A program made the translations under genes and the position numbers. 64,000 bases of DNA from Ruminiclostridium sufflavum DSM 19573 (lineage in GTDB: Bacteria; Bacillota; Clostridia; Acetivibrionales; DSM-1351): NCBI RefSeq assembly GCF_003208175.1, contig NZ_QKMR01000006.1, forward strand, positions 144,696 to 208,695. Reading direction: 5' to 3'. Shown here piece by piece: positions 16,692-25,914 of the stretch (position 1 is the stretch's first letter; the number at the start of each line of letters is the position of its first letter). Under the pieces are notes generated by a model. The model was given only the letters and a program-made list of their open reading frames with translations, was not told where the DNA came from and did no database searches.

Positions 16692-16767
16692 TGGCAGGGG
16701 TGGGGGGACTCGAACCCACAGCCAACGGTTTTGGAGACCGGTACTCTACCAATTGCGCTACACCCCT
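16692..16767 (-). tRNA. tRNA-Trp (anticodon CCA)
   Basis: Read on the minus strand, a 76-nt cloverleaf: acceptor AGGGGTG / CACCCCT, D-arm GCGCAATTGGTAGAGTACC-like, anticodon loop CTCCAAA with anticodon CCA, T-arm GTGGGTTCGAGTCCCCC-like with GTTCGA loop, discriminator G and an encoded CCA tail. Confidence 0.95.
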
Positions 16768-16779
16768 AAGACGAGTATT

Positions 16780-16809
16780 AGTATACAATACACCTTATGT
16801 TTTTGTCAA
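16780..16809 (-). promoter_or_regulatory. Promoter of tRNA-Trp
   Basis: On the minus strand TTGACA (16804-16809), 18-bp spacer and TATACT (16780-16785), just upstream of the tRNA. Confidence 0.7.
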
Positions 16810-16940
16810 TGGCAATTTTAAAAAATGTCAAAAAAATACTATGAGAAATATTAGCTGAGAAATACTAGATATTACTTGATAAAAACAATTATTAAAAGTA
16901 CAATAATATAGTATCTTTATGTTTAATTATGAGGGACGAG

Positions 16941-17687
16941 ATGAAATTTAAGGAGATAAAATTTAAAGAAGGATATATCGTTTTTTTATTGGCTTTTATG
17001 CTTTTGGGGGCTTCGATTACTGTTCAGGTCAGAAGTACGGTTACTATGCAGCGGCAGGCTGCTGAGATACTGGATACGGATAAGCTGAAAATTCAGCTTG
17101 ATGAGAAAATTAAAACAGGAGAGGGATATAAGGCTCAGATCGATGAGATGGAGACTGATATATCCGCTTTTTTGGCTGCACCTGATAACGATATAAATAT
17201 TTCAACTAAAAATGAGCTTGATTATTTGAAGCTTATATCCGGTCTGACCGATGTTACGGGAGAAGGAGTTTTAATTACGCTGAATGATGCAGAAATGCCC
17301 GAATCGGAAACAGCTATGGATTATATTATACATGACAAGGATATATACAGCGTCGTGAATCAATTAAAAATGGCAGGTGCCATTGCCATAGCCATCAACA
17401 ATGAAAGAATAATTGCAACAAGCGAGCAGATTTGTGCCGGGCCTACCGTAAAAATAAATAACAACAGGTATGCAGTTCCTTATGAAATAAAAGCGATAGG
17501 TGATTCCGAGGTGCTTTATGAAGCATTGAAGGACAGCTATTTAATTAATGATATGCTGACATTCAAAAAACGTGTTACATTTACAAAAGAGAATAATATT
17601 ATAATTCCGAAGTTTGCAAATGATATTAATGGGCTGATTTCCAGGCTGGAGGTAATAAACGATGAAAACAAAAAAAATCAGCAGTAG
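16941..17687 (+). CDS. DUF881 family protein, first of two
   Basis: About 248 residues: one N-terminal membrane helix, a coiled segment (about 45-75), then the DUF881 domain with LKLISGLTDVTGEGVLITLND, AIAINNERI and the VKINNNRYAVPYEIKAIGD block. The family (YlxW/YlxX-like) is usually near cell-division or envelope genes; function unknown. ATG at 16941 follows GAGGG; an in-frame ATG at 16929 is possible. It overlaps the next DUF881 gene by 26 bp. Confidence 0.75.
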   Translation: MKFKEIKFKEGYIVFLLAFMLLGASITVQVRSTVTMQRQAAEILDTDKLKIQLDEKIKTGEGYKAQIDEMETDISAFLAAPDNDINISTKNELDYLKLISGLTDVTGEGVLITLNDAEMPESETAMDYIIHDKDIYSVVNQLKMAGAIAIAINNERIIATSEQICAGPTVKINNNRYAVPYEIKAIGDSEVLYEALKDSYLINDMLTFKKRVTFTKENNIIIPKFANDINGLISRLEVINDENKKNQQ

Positions 17688-18363
17688 TATATCTATAACA
17701 ATTCTCTGTTTGATACTGGGACTTGCGTTATCGTGGCAATTCCAAAGCATCAGGAATAATACAAGTGTCATGAATCTGGAAAATCAAAAAAAAGACGACC
17801 TGGTTGTTAAAATACTAAACGAGCAAAAAAATAACGAAAACTTGAAGGCAAAGCTCAATGAACTTCAGGTCCAAATAGGCAAATTTGAAAATGCAAGCGG
17901 TAATTCCGATAAAAATATGAAGCTGTTATCCGATGAGATAAACAGACTTAAGATTGTTGCCGGGCTGACGGATGTAAAGGGTAAGGGAGTAATAATCACT
18001 TTTGCAAAGGAGGATTCATTAAATGTAGCTGATGATGACATATTATCAATACTTAATGAATTGAGAGCATCTGATGCGCAGGCTCTGGCAATAAATGAAC
18101 AAAGGGTTATAGATACCACCGAAGTCAGAGCGGCAGGCAGCTATATTATGGTAAATGGGCGTCATGTTATTCCTCCGTACCAGATAAAGGCAATAGTTGA
18201 CCCTGACAATGCTGTAAACGCATTAAACATGATTGGCGGACCTTTGGAAAAGATCAAGCTTTTTATTGATGTTAGTGTACAAAAATCCGATGAAGTTGTT
18301 ATTCCGAAAATAAGTGAGGAGCTTATAAAAACAGGTAAGCTGACCACCATTGAGAGTAAATGA
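17662..18363 (+). CDS. DUF881 family protein, second of two
   Basis: 233 residues with the same plan as its neighbour: one N-terminal membrane helix, a coiled coil (about 30-75) and the DUF881 domain (LKIVAGLTDVKGKGVIITFA, ALAINEQRV, IMVNGRHVIPPYQIKAIVD). GGAGG lies upstream inside the first gene, so the two are translationally coupled and may form a complex. A terminator follows. Confidence 0.75.
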   Translation: MKTKKISSSISITILCLILGLALSWQFQSIRNNTSVMNLENQKKDDLVVKILNEQKNNENLKAKLNELQVQIGKFENASGNSDKNMKLLSDEINRLKIVAGLTDVKGKGVIITFAKEDSLNVADDDILSILNELRASDAQALAINEQRVIDTTEVRAAGSYIMVNGRHVIPPYQIKAIVDPDNAVNALNMIGGPLEKIKLFIDVSVQKSDEVVIPKISEELIKTGKLTTIESK

Positions 18364-18394
18364 CAAATTGAAAATAAGACAGATTCCAGATAAC

Positions 18395-18434
18395 AGGCCT
18401 ATATGTGTTGTTTACACTATATAAGGCTTTTTTC
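18395..18434 (+). terminator. Terminator after the DUF881 pair
   Basis: AGGCCTATATGTG and CACTATATAAGGC arms with small mismatches, then a T-run (18427-18433). Confidence 0.6.
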
Positions 18435-18549
18435 TTGTTCTCAAAAGTGAATAAATTATATATAAATATAAATGAGAAACATTTTCTTTTAATGGGCAGG
18501 AGTGAGTGTTTTCAATTATCATTGTGCTTGAGCTACTGGAGGGATTAGA

Positions 18550-19470
18550 TTGAAAATAAAGAAAGCCGCTATTTTATCTGTTGTACTTATATTTTTATCT
18601 TCCGTTGTAAATTGTATTATTGTACGAAGAAGTAATTCCGTATCAAATTCAAGCCTCTCCGATTTAGGCGGCGTTTACAGTGTCAGCAGCAGAAATATTG
18701 ATTATTCTACCGAGCTTACCGGAAATCTGATAGAAGAAGTTGGCTCTGATAATGACATATCAATTCAAAGTGTCTATCCATATGAGCAAAAGCGGTGCTG
18801 GGGAATATTGAGACAGCCGGAAAATCAGACTCCCAAGGCTGATCCGGGCGCAGATAAGGTTTTGGAAAGGTATGGAGGAAGGTATGTGGGCGATACTGCA
18901 AAGAAAATAATATATTTAACCTTTGATGAGGGCTATGAAAATGGTTATACGGCAAAAATTCTTGATACCTTAAAAGATAATAATGTCAAGGCTGCATTTT
19001 TTATTACCGGACCTTATTTAAATGAACATTCGGATTTGGTAAAAAGAATGGTAGAGGAAGGCCATGTTGTAGGTAATCATACTATCCATCATCCCAGCTT
19101 GCCGGAGAAAAGCGACTCTGAAATTGAGGAGGAGGTTTTGGGGCTGGAAAGAGCTTTTACAGAAAAATTCGGTGCCAGGATGAAATTTCTCAGGCCTCCT
19201 AAAGGGGAATACAGTGAGAGAAGCCTTAGCATCACCAGCAAGCTTGGGTATTGTAATCTTTTTTGGAGTTTTGCATATGATGATTGGCATAGGGATAAAA
19301 TAAGAGGCCCTGAATATGCTTACAAAATGGTTATGAAAAATCTGCATAACGGTGAAATTATGCTTCTTCATGCTGTATCAAAGGATAATGCCGATGCGCT
19401 GGATATGATAATAAAGGGAGCGGCCGCAAACGGGTATGAATTTGGAGATGTAAAGGATTTGGAAAACTGA
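18550..19470 (+). CDS. pdaA: Polysaccharide deacetylase, PdaA-type delta-lactam N-deacetylase
   Basis: 306 residues; TTG start with GGAGGG 6 nt upstream. N-terminal membrane anchor or signal, a linker, then the NodB domain: TFDEGYENGYTAKILDTL, HTIHHPSLPEKS (metal-binding His pair), FLRPPKGEYSERSL and the late SFAYDDW and MLLHAVSKDNADAL motifs. The TFDEGYENG and LRPPKGEYS sequences are typical of PdaA, which deacetylates muramic residues during spore cortex delta-lactam formation. The cortex role fits a spore former. Confidence 0.8.
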   Translation: MKIKKAAILSVVLIFLSSVVNCIIVRRSNSVSNSSLSDLGGVYSVSSRNIDYSTELTGNLIEEVGSDNDISIQSVYPYEQKRCWGILRQPENQTPKADPGADKVLERYGGRYVGDTAKKIIYLTFDEGYENGYTAKILDTLKDNNVKAAFFITGPYLNEHSDLVKRMVEEGHVVGNHTIHHPSLPEKSDSEIEEEVLGLERAFTEKFGARMKFLRPPKGEYSERSLSITSKLGYCNLFWSFAYDDWHRDKIRGPEYAYKMVMKNLHNGEIMLLHAVSKDNADALDMIIKGAAANGYEFGDVKDLEN

Positions 19471-19570
19471 TACTAGTAAGACAGCTTTACAAGCTTCAGA
19501 TAGAGGTGGAGGAAGGTCTTTAATATCAGCGTACCTCCACGTTTGCAACAAATATTTTTATGCCGGAAAT

Positions 19571-19927
19571 TTGGCGTGGAGGTTAGACGCAAAGAGACAA
19601 AAAAACGAAAAAATCAGCAAGAGTAAACAGAAGCTTGAGAAAAATATAAAGCCTGATACAAAAATAAGGCTGAGAGAAAAATTTACCGAGATGCTGGAAC
19701 TGCCAAAAGAAATAGTATTGGATATGCCCAAACTAACTATGCTTGGAAACGGTGACCTTATTATAGAAAACTATAAGGGTATTGTTGAATACGATGAAGA
19801 TATTCTTCGTGTTAATACCACTTCCGGAATTATAAAGGTAAACGGTGAGGATGTCTACATAAAGGAGATTACTCCTGAAAGCATAATGATTTATGGAAAT
19901 ATCTTTTCACTGGAATTTTTGAAATAA
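19571..19927 (+). CDS. yqfC: Sporulation protein YqfC
   Basis: 118 residues; the C-terminal 75 match YqfC/YabP: MLELPKEIVLDMPKLTMLGNGDLIIENYKGIVEY. A TTG at 19571 is the only usable start in frame but has a weak ribosome site. It precedes yqfD as in Bacillus and most clostridia, where the pair is under the mother-cell factor SigE. A GTGGAGG/CCTCCAC inverted repeat (19506-19540) lies upstream. Confidence 0.8.
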   Translation: MAWRLDAKRQKNEKISKSKQKLEKNIKPDTKIRLREKFTEMLELPKEIVLDMPKLTMLGNGDLIIENYKGIVEYDEDILRVNTTSGIIKVNGEDVYIKEITPESIMIYGNIFSLEFLK

Positions 19928-19955
19928 CCAAGTCTTTATTAACTGGAGGGTTAAA

Positions 19956-21155
19956 ATGTTAATTTTGAGGTTATGGAATTATATCAGAGGATATGTTATT
20001 ATTATTGTTGAGGGATATTTTCTGGAAAAGTTCATAAATATATGTACCCACAGGCAGTTAAGACTATGGAATGTTAAATGGCATAAAAACAGTAAAGTCA
20101 AAATGATGATCAGCATTAAAGACTTTAGAATGCTTAGGCCTATTGCAAGAAAGACACGCTGCAGAGTACATATTATTAGGAAAAAGGGCTTCCCTTTTAT
20201 ATTAGATAAATACAGAAACAGAAAACCCTTTGTCATTGGATTAGGAATTTGTATTACAGCTTTTTTGGTTATATCATCCTTTATATGGGATATATCGGTT
20301 ACGGGAAACAGCAGAGTACCGACAGACTTGATAATAGAGAAGCTCAGTGATAACGGAGTCAAAGTGGGAACTTTGAAATACAGAATAAACCCTGAATATG
20401 TTGTCGGCAACATGATGCTTGAATTGAATGATCTTGCGAGAATCAGCGTTTATATTCATGGGACAAAAATACAGGTGGTTGTAAATGAGAGAGTGAAACC
20501 GCCTGATTTGATAAACAGAAATATACCTTGTGACATAGTTGCTTTGAAAGAAGGTGTGATCAGTTCCGTTGTGGCAAAAGAAGGCCTTGAAGCAGTTAAA
20601 ATAGGAGATACTGTTATAAAAGGTCAGCTGCTTATTACGGGAAAAGTCGAAAATATAAAAAATCCTGAGTCAGAGCCTTTAATGGTTCATTCCATGGGAA
20701 GCGTCAAGGCAAGAACCTGGTATGAAGCCAGTGCAAAGGTGGTAAATAAGCTTACAAGAACCAAAAGAACAGGCATGAAAAAGGAAAATTATTCTATAGT
20801 TCTATTTACAAAAAAATTCAAATTATTTCATGGCAAAAATCCATATAATAATTCAGAACATGTAGAATTAAAAAAGCAATTGTGTATTGGGAAGTATTTA
20901 GCCTTACCCTTTGAAATTATTACAGATCAGTATTATGAATATAATTTGGAAAAATATGAAATAGATATTGAAGCAGCAGAGGAGATAGCATCAGAAAAGG
21001 CAGCAGCCTTAGCAAAGCAGAAGGTGCCTGAAAATGCAGAAATAGTTAAGACGGATATTTCTTTTGTCAATAATGATAACGGTGAAAGTATAGCTAATGC
21101 AGTGATTGAATGCATTGAGGAGATTGGGGTTACGCGTGAGATAGGAGGAATGTAG
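19956..21155 (+). CDS. yqfD: Sporulation protein YqfD
   Basis: 399 residues: basic N-terminal domain (about 1-85, with the RMLRPIARKTRCRVHIIRK-like segment), one membrane helix (about 92-112), then a long extracytoplasmic domain starting IWDISVTGNSRVPTDLIIEKL and containing KEGVISSVVAKEGLEAVKIGDTV. This is the usual YqfD arrangement and length. Required for or associated with spore formation in Bacillus. Lies between yqfC and phoH as is conserved in Firmicutes. Confidence 0.87.
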   Translation: MLILRLWNYIRGYVIIIVEGYFLEKFINICTHRQLRLWNVKWHKNSKVKMMISIKDFRMLRPIARKTRCRVHIIRKKGFPFILDKYRNRKPFVIGLGICITAFLVISSFIWDISVTGNSRVPTDLIIEKLSDNGVKVGTLKYRINPEYVVGNMMLELNDLARISVYIHGTKIQVVVNERVKPPDLINRNIPCDIVALKEGVISSVVAKEGLEAVKIGDTVIKGQLLITGKVENIKNPESEPLMVHSMGSVKARTWYEASAKVVNKLTRTKRTGMKKENYSIVLFTKKFKLFHGKNPYNNSEHVELKKQLCIGKYLALPFEIITDQYYEYNLEKYEIDIEAAEEIASEKAAALAKQKVPENAEIVKTDISFVNNDNGESIANAVIECIEEIGVTREIGGM

Positions 21156-21158
21156 CAC

Positions 21159-22142
21159 TTGGCAGAGAAAATAGAAAAAAATATTGATTTTTTCAGTATA
21201 GATTATGCAATGAATATTTTCGGAAACTATGATGAAAATATAAAAATTATTGAGGAAGCCTTCAAGGTAAAGGTTGTAACAAGGGACACATCAATTGCAA
21301 TCAGCGGAGAGGCCGAAAATGTCAGTAAAGCGGAAACAATTGTGATAAAATTGTTAGATATAGCAAAGCAGGGAGAAATTATTACAAGACAAAATGTGCA
21401 GTATTTGATTGGCCTTACAAATGAAAAGCAAATTGAAAAGGCGGATGAGATATTAACGGATTATGTTTGCCTGACAGCAAAAGGAAAGCCTATTAGAAAT
21501 AAAACCCACGGACAGAAGCTGTATGTTGATGCAATGAAAAAGAATGATATAGTTTTTGGAATAGGTCCTGCCGGTACGGGTAAGACCTTTTTGGCAGTTG
21601 CTATGGCAGTAACAGCCTTCAGAAATAAAGAAGTTGACAGAATTGTTCTTACAAGACCTGCCGTTGAAGCAGGCGAAAAGCTGGGCTTTTTGCCCGGCGA
21701 TTTGCAAAACAAGGTTGATCCGTACCTAAGACCTCTTTATGACGGGCTTTATGAAATTATGGGCGCGGATTTGTATATGAAGTATCTTGAAAGAGGGATG
21801 ATAGAGATAGCTCCGCTGGCTTACATGAGAGGGAGAACTCTGGACAATTCCTTCATCATTCTTGATGAGGCGCAGAATACAACACCTGAGCAGATGAAAA
21901 TGTTTCTGACAAGAATAGGATTTAATTCAAAGGCTGTTATAACCGGAGATATCACCCAGATTGATTTGCCGGGAGACAAAAGGTCAGGCCTGAAGGAGGT
22001 AACTCAAATTTTGAAGGATATAGACGGAATTGAATTTTGTTATCTTTCTCAAAAGGATGTCGTGCGGCATGAATTGGTTCAAAAGATTATAGTTGCTTAT
22101 GAAAAAATTTCTTCAAAGGAAAACATGCAGGATAGCAGGTAA
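21159..22142 (+). CDS. phoH: PhoH-like ATPase
   Basis: 327 residues; TTG start 10 nt after AGGAGG. An N-terminal KH-like segment (about 10-75) is followed by the PhoH domain: Walker A GPAGTGKT (about 136-143), LTRPAVEAGEKLGFLPGD, Walker B IILDEAQNTTPEQMKMFLTRIGF, and VITGDITQIDLP. PhoH proteins are RNA-linked ATPases or helicase-like enzymes and sit beside YbeY, a partner in rRNA maturation. Gene order yqfD-phoH-yqfF-ybeY is conserved. Confidence 0.92.
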   Translation: MAEKIEKNIDFFSIDYAMNIFGNYDENIKIIEEAFKVKVVTRDTSIAISGEAENVSKAETIVIKLLDIAKQGEIITRQNVQYLIGLTNEKQIEKADEILTDYVCLTAKGKPIRNKTHGQKLYVDAMKKNDIVFGIGPAGTGKTFLAVAMAVTAFRNKEVDRIVLTRPAVEAGEKLGFLPGDLQNKVDPYLRPLYDGLYEIMGADLYMKYLERGMIEIAPLAYMRGRTLDNSFIILDEAQNTTPEQMKMFLTRIGFNSKAVITGDITQIDLPGDKRSGLKEVTQILKDIDGIEFCYLSQKDVVRHELVQKIIVAYEKISSKENMQDSR

Positions 22143-22194
22143 ATTTAACCATATAAGAAGCATAGGTTTATTTATTTTTGCTGGGAGGTAACTA

Positions 22195-24447
22195 ATGAAA
22201 AAAACTAAAAAAAGCAATAAGCTGAGCAAGATTACAAAGAACTTTACAGTTCAACGTTTTTTTATGGTAATTGTTACAGTTCTGATTGCTTTTATTATAA
22301 TTGAAACAGGGGCTCAACCAACGAGATACAAGCTTAATGCGGGTGATGTGTCAACCAATGATATAGTTGCACCCAGAGAAGTGGTTAATGAGGTCCTGAC
22401 CGAAGAAAACAGAATTTCAGCCAGAGATAATGTTGAACAGGTATATAAGGAAGATACACAAGCTTTTATACAGGTTATCTATAAAAAGGATGATTTTTTT
22501 AAGGCGGTATCAACTGCCAGATTAAGTGTTGAAAAGAAAATGAAGGAGCTTGGCCTGTCACCGGGCAGCAAAAACTACAATCAATATTTAAAGGAAGCTG
22601 AGGAAGCGGCACAGGAGAGCCTTGCAAATAAGTTAAAGGAACTTTCCGTTCAATTATCGGAGGAGCAAACAGCTTATCTTGTCTCAAGGGTGTCAGACAG
22701 TGAGACAGAAGCTTTTGAAGTTCTGACCAAGCAGCTTATTTCGCAGTCTATGTCTGAGGTGATTACACAGAGCAATCTTGACATACATATACAGAATTTG
22801 CGTAACAGCTATAATAATGAACAGGGTATAAGCGATGAGCTTAAAGACATAGGCGGACAGCTTGCCGGGAGTATATTAAGGCCTAATCAAGTAATTGACA
22901 ATGAGGCTACCGAGAAAAAAAGGCAGGACGCATATAATAATGAGGCTAATATTGTTAAAATTAAAAAGGGATCTAGGGTAATCAGCTTCGGAGACATAGT
23001 TACAATGGACAAGCTGAAGATTCTTGAAGAGCTTAACCTCTTGGAAACCAAGGAAAGGTATGACTATCTGTTTTCGCTGGGGATTTTTGTTACGTTGCTT
23101 TTCCTTACAGGGATAGCTGCCGTATTCTTGAGAAAATATAATAAAAAAATATACAAAAGCAGAAAAGAATTATTTTTGTTATGTCTGATAGTTATAATTA
23201 TGCTTGTTTTAGCCAGATATTTGTTTCCTTTCTATGGAGGTCTTATTATTCCTATTTTTGTGGGAACAATGCTTATATCAATACTTCTTAACTTTGAACT
23301 TGCAGTAGTTATTAACTGTGTTCTGACAGTTTGCATATCATTAATGCTAAAAGGCGATTATAAGTTTTTATATATGGGGTTGGTTTGCGGTGCAATATCG
23401 GCATTTCTGGTTACAAAAGCACATCAGCGCAGCAGATTGTCAATGAACGGAGTTTTGCTTGGCTTAATCAATGCCGTTTTTATAGTTTTTATCAATTTTA
23501 TAGAAAAAAGCGACGCTGCCACCATTCTTAAAGAAAGTGCGGCAGTATTCCTTAACGGAATAGTTTCCATGATACTTACCATAGGATTGCTTCCGTTTCT
23601 GGAAAGTGCGTTTGGTATAGTAACTCCGTTAAAATTGCTGGAAATATCAAACCCCAATCACCCTTTGCTTAAAAGGCTGCTTATGGAGGCACCCGGCACA
23701 TATCATCACAGCTTGATGGTTGGAAACCTTGCGGAGGTGGCAACTGAGGATTTAGGAGGCAATGCGCTTCTTGCCAGAGCCGGAGCCTATTTCCATGATG
23801 TCGGAAAGCTTAAAAGACCTGATTTTTTTAGTGAAAATCAATTGTCTGAAAATCCGCATGAGAGAATGGCACCAAATGTAAGCACTGTTGTGATTAAGGC
23901 ACATACTGTCGATGGCGCTGAAATAGCCGCAAAATACAAGCTGCCTCCTGTAATTAAGGACATAATAAAGCAGCATCATGGAACAACGCTTGTGGCATAT
24001 TTTTATTACAAGGCAAAAAAGTCGGAGTCGGGTGATGAAGTTAAGCAGGAGGACTACAGATATGAGGGGCCAAAGCCTCAGACAAGGGAGGCTGCAATCG
24101 TTATGCTGTCTGATTCGGTTGAAGCTGCAGTCAGATCCATGAGCAATAAAACAGAAGAAAAAATAGAGGCATTAATCAGAAAGATTATTAAGGACAAGCT
24201 TGATGACGGACAGCTGAACAGATGTCCGCTGACATTGGCTGATTTGGACACCATAGCGAATTCCTTTATGAAGGTTTTGAGCGGTTACTTCCATGCACGT
24301 GAGCAATACCCTGAAATAAGGGAGCTGTTAAAAAAAGATGTTTTTATTGAGGCAAAGGGAGAGTATAATATAGGACAGGCTCAAAATAACGGAACTATTT
24401 TTGAGGAAGGAAAGAAGGACGGAGGAGCAAAGGTTGATAATAATTGA
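22195..24447 (+). CDS. yqfF: 7TM-HD family membrane phosphohydrolase (PgpH/YqfF)
   Basis: 750 residues: N-terminal helix (about 21-41), an extracellular 7TMR-HDED domain (about 45-285), seven membrane helices (about 300-480) and a cytosolic HD domain with HHSLMVGNLAEVA, YFHDVGKLKRPDFF, KAHTVDGAEIAAKY, QHHGT and DSVEAAVRSM. Relatives (PgpH in Listeria) hydrolyse cyclic di-AMP. Lies between phoH and ybeY; start ATG has GGGAGG upstream. Confidence 0.9.
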   Translation: MKKTKKSNKLSKITKNFTVQRFFMVIVTVLIAFIIIETGAQPTRYKLNAGDVSTNDIVAPREVVNEVLTEENRISARDNVEQVYKEDTQAFIQVIYKKDDFFKAVSTARLSVEKKMKELGLSPGSKNYNQYLKEAEEAAQESLANKLKELSVQLSEEQTAYLVSRVSDSETEAFEVLTKQLISQSMSEVITQSNLDIHIQNLRNSYNNEQGISDELKDIGGQLAGSILRPNQVIDNEATEKKRQDAYNNEANIVKIKKGSRVISFGDIVTMDKLKILEELNLLETKERYDYLFSLGIFVTLLFLTGIAAVFLRKYNKKIYKSRKELFLLCLIVIIMLVLARYLFPFYGGLIIPIFVGTMLISILLNFELAVVINCVLTVCISLMLKGDYKFLYMGLVCGAISAFLVTKAHQRSRLSMNGVLLGLINAVFIVFINFIEKSDAATILKESAAVFLNGIVSMILTIGLLPFLESAFGIVTPLKLLEISNPNHPLLKRLLMEAPGTYHHSLMVGNLAEVATEDLGGNALLARAGAYFHDVGKLKRPDFFSENQLSENPHERMAPNVSTVVIKAHTVDGAEIAAKYKLPPVIKDIIKQHHGTTLVAYFYYKAKKSESGDEVKQEDYRYEGPKPQTREAAIVMLSDSVEAAVRSMSNKTEEKIEALIRKIIKDKLDDGQLNRCPLTLADLDTIANSFMKVLSGYFHAREQYPEIRELLKKDVFIEAKGEYNIGQAQNNGTIFEEGKKDGGAKVDNN

Positions 24448-24922
24448 AAATGAACAGGATAAGGTATCAATTCATGACAATATTAATATAATCATTAAGA
24501 AGGTAATTGATTTATGCATGAAAGCGGAGAAGCTTCACAAGGACTATGAAGTCAGCGTGCTGATTGTTGACGATGAGGAAATAAGGCTTATAAACAAGGA
24601 GCACAGAAATATAGACAAATCTACTGATGTCCTGTCCTTTCCCATGGCGGAATTTTTAAACGGAGAATTAATTTCTGATGCAGGAGACTATGATATAGAA
24701 TTTGATGTTCTAATGCTGGGAGATATTATTATTTCGGCTGAGACCGCAAAAAGGCAGGCAATGGAATATGAACACAGCTTTGAGCGGGAAATGGCATTTT
24801 TAACAGCCCACTCCTGCTTTCACCTGTTAGGCTATGATCATATGGAAGAGGCTGAAGAAAAGGTTATGCTTGTTAAGCAGGAGGCGGTTCTGGAGGAAAT
24901 AGGCTTAACCAGGCAAACATAG
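24434..24922 (+). CDS. ybeY: Endoribonuclease YbeY (rRNA maturation)
   Basis: 162 residues from the TTG at 24434, preceded by GGAGGAG; it overlaps yqfF by 14 bp. Key features: VDDEEIRLINKEHRNIDKSTDVLSFPM and the zinc-binding AHSCFHLLGYDHM (His-x3-His-x5-His). YbeY matures 16S rRNA 3' ends and takes part in ribosome quality control. An earlier in-frame ATG gives 11 extra unconserved residues. Confidence 0.9.
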   Translation: MIIIENEQDKVSIHDNINIIIKKVIDLCMKAEKLHKDYEVSVLIVDDEEIRLINKEHRNIDKSTDVLSFPMAEFLNGELISDAGDYDIEFDVLMLGDIIISAETAKRQAMEYEHSFEREMAFLTAHSCFHLLGYDHMEEAEEKVMLVKQEAVLEEIGLTRQT

Positions 24923-24954
24923 AAGCAGCTTGAAAAGTATTGATGCAGCAAAAG

Positions 24955-25031
24955 GGCAGCCTCAAAACCCAAGCTATCGGACGATTATAGCGGACGATTA
25001 TATCGTTTGTTTAGCCGATAGTAATTGACTA
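24955..25031. repeat. Dispersed repeat, copy 2 (right half)
   Basis: Contains CAGCCTCAAAACCCAAGCTATCGG, a locally duplicated CGGACGATTATA, then GCCGATAGTAATTGACT. The left half is absent. Sits between ybeY and dgkA in an otherwise conserved cluster. Confidence 0.7.
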
Positions 25032-25059
25032 TTGCGCCGGAAACGGGCGTGGAGGGTAT

Positions 25060-25437
25060 ATGAAAAATAAAAATCTTATTGAGAGCTTTATAAATGCTTT
25101 CCGAGGTGTTTTATACACTGTATTGAAAGAAAGAAATATGAAGGTTCATCTGGCTGCGGGTATTCTGGTGTTTATTATTGCAATATGGCTGCATGTCAGC
25201 AGGACAGAGCTGGCAATACTATGTCTTACAATAGCGGTTGTTGTATGCTTTGAACTTATAAACACAGCTATGGAGGTAGTGGTTGATTTCATAGTCGATG
25301 TGTATCATCCCAAAGCCAAGATAATAAAGGATGTCTCGGCCGGTGCGGTTTTTGTTTCAGCGTTTTTCAGCATTATAATAGGTGCTGTTATTCTGGGCGA
25401 AAAGCTCATAACGAAATTGGCGGTCTTAGCGGGTTAA
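25060..25437 (+). CDS. dgkA: Diacylglycerol/undecaprenol kinase DgkA
   Basis: 125 residues with three membrane helices and the DgkA signature CFELINTAMEVVVDFIVDVYHPKAKIIKDVSAGAVFVSA (catalytic Glu in INTAxE). In Gram-positives this enzyme phosphorylates undecaprenol, recycling the cell-wall lipid carrier. GGAGGG lies at 25050-25055. Part of the ybeY-dgkA-cdd-era order. Confidence 0.9.
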   Translation: MKNKNLIESFINAFRGVLYTVLKERNMKVHLAAGILVFIIAIWLHVSRTELAILCLTIAVVVCFELINTAMEVVVDFIVDVYHPKAKIIKDVSAGAVFVSAFFSIIIGAVILGEKLITKLAVLAG

Positions 25438-25484
25438 GGCTTACGGCGGAAGTCTGGTCTGATAATGAACAAAGGAGAAACTGT

Positions 25485-25874
25485 ATGAGTGATCAGCAAC
25501 TTATTGAGTATGCAAAAAAGGCATTGGAAAAGGCATATGCCCCATATTCCAAGTTCAGAGTAGGAGCGGCGCTCCTTACCAAAACCGGAAATATTTATAC
25601 AGGCTGTAATGTAGAAATAGCTTCTTACGGTGCAACTAACTGCGCGGAGAGGACAGCTGTATGGAAGGCGGTTTCCGAGGAAGGTAAAATAGATATCGAA
25701 AAAATAGCAATTGCCAGTGATGATGAGGCTTATATTTATCCATGCGGTATTTGCAGGCAGGTAATGGCTGAATTTGCACAGGATGATATGGAGCTTTTAT
25801 GCTCGAATAAAAACGGAGACTACAGAACTATTCGTTTTGGCGATATGCTGCCTAATGCGTTCAGAAGCTTTTAA
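25485..25874 (+). CDS. cdd: Cytidine deaminase
   Basis: 129 residues: YAPYSKFRVGAALL, catalytic TNCAERTAVWKAVSEG-like HxE-type region (here NCAERTA) and PCGICRQVMAEF. Cys residues of CAE and PCxxC bind zinc. It converts cytidine and deoxycytidine to uridine forms in pyrimidine salvage. AAAGGAG at 25471-25477; lies between dgkA and era. Confidence 0.92.
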   Translation: MSDQQLIEYAKKALEKAYAPYSKFRVGAALLTKTGNIYTGCNVEIASYGATNCAERTAVWKAVSEEGKIDIEKIAIASDDEAYIYPCGICRQVMAEFAQDDMELLCSNKNGDYRTIRFGDMLPNAFRSF

Positions 25875-25914
25875 ATATAAACATACTAAAGAATTTATGG
25901 AGGAATAAATATAT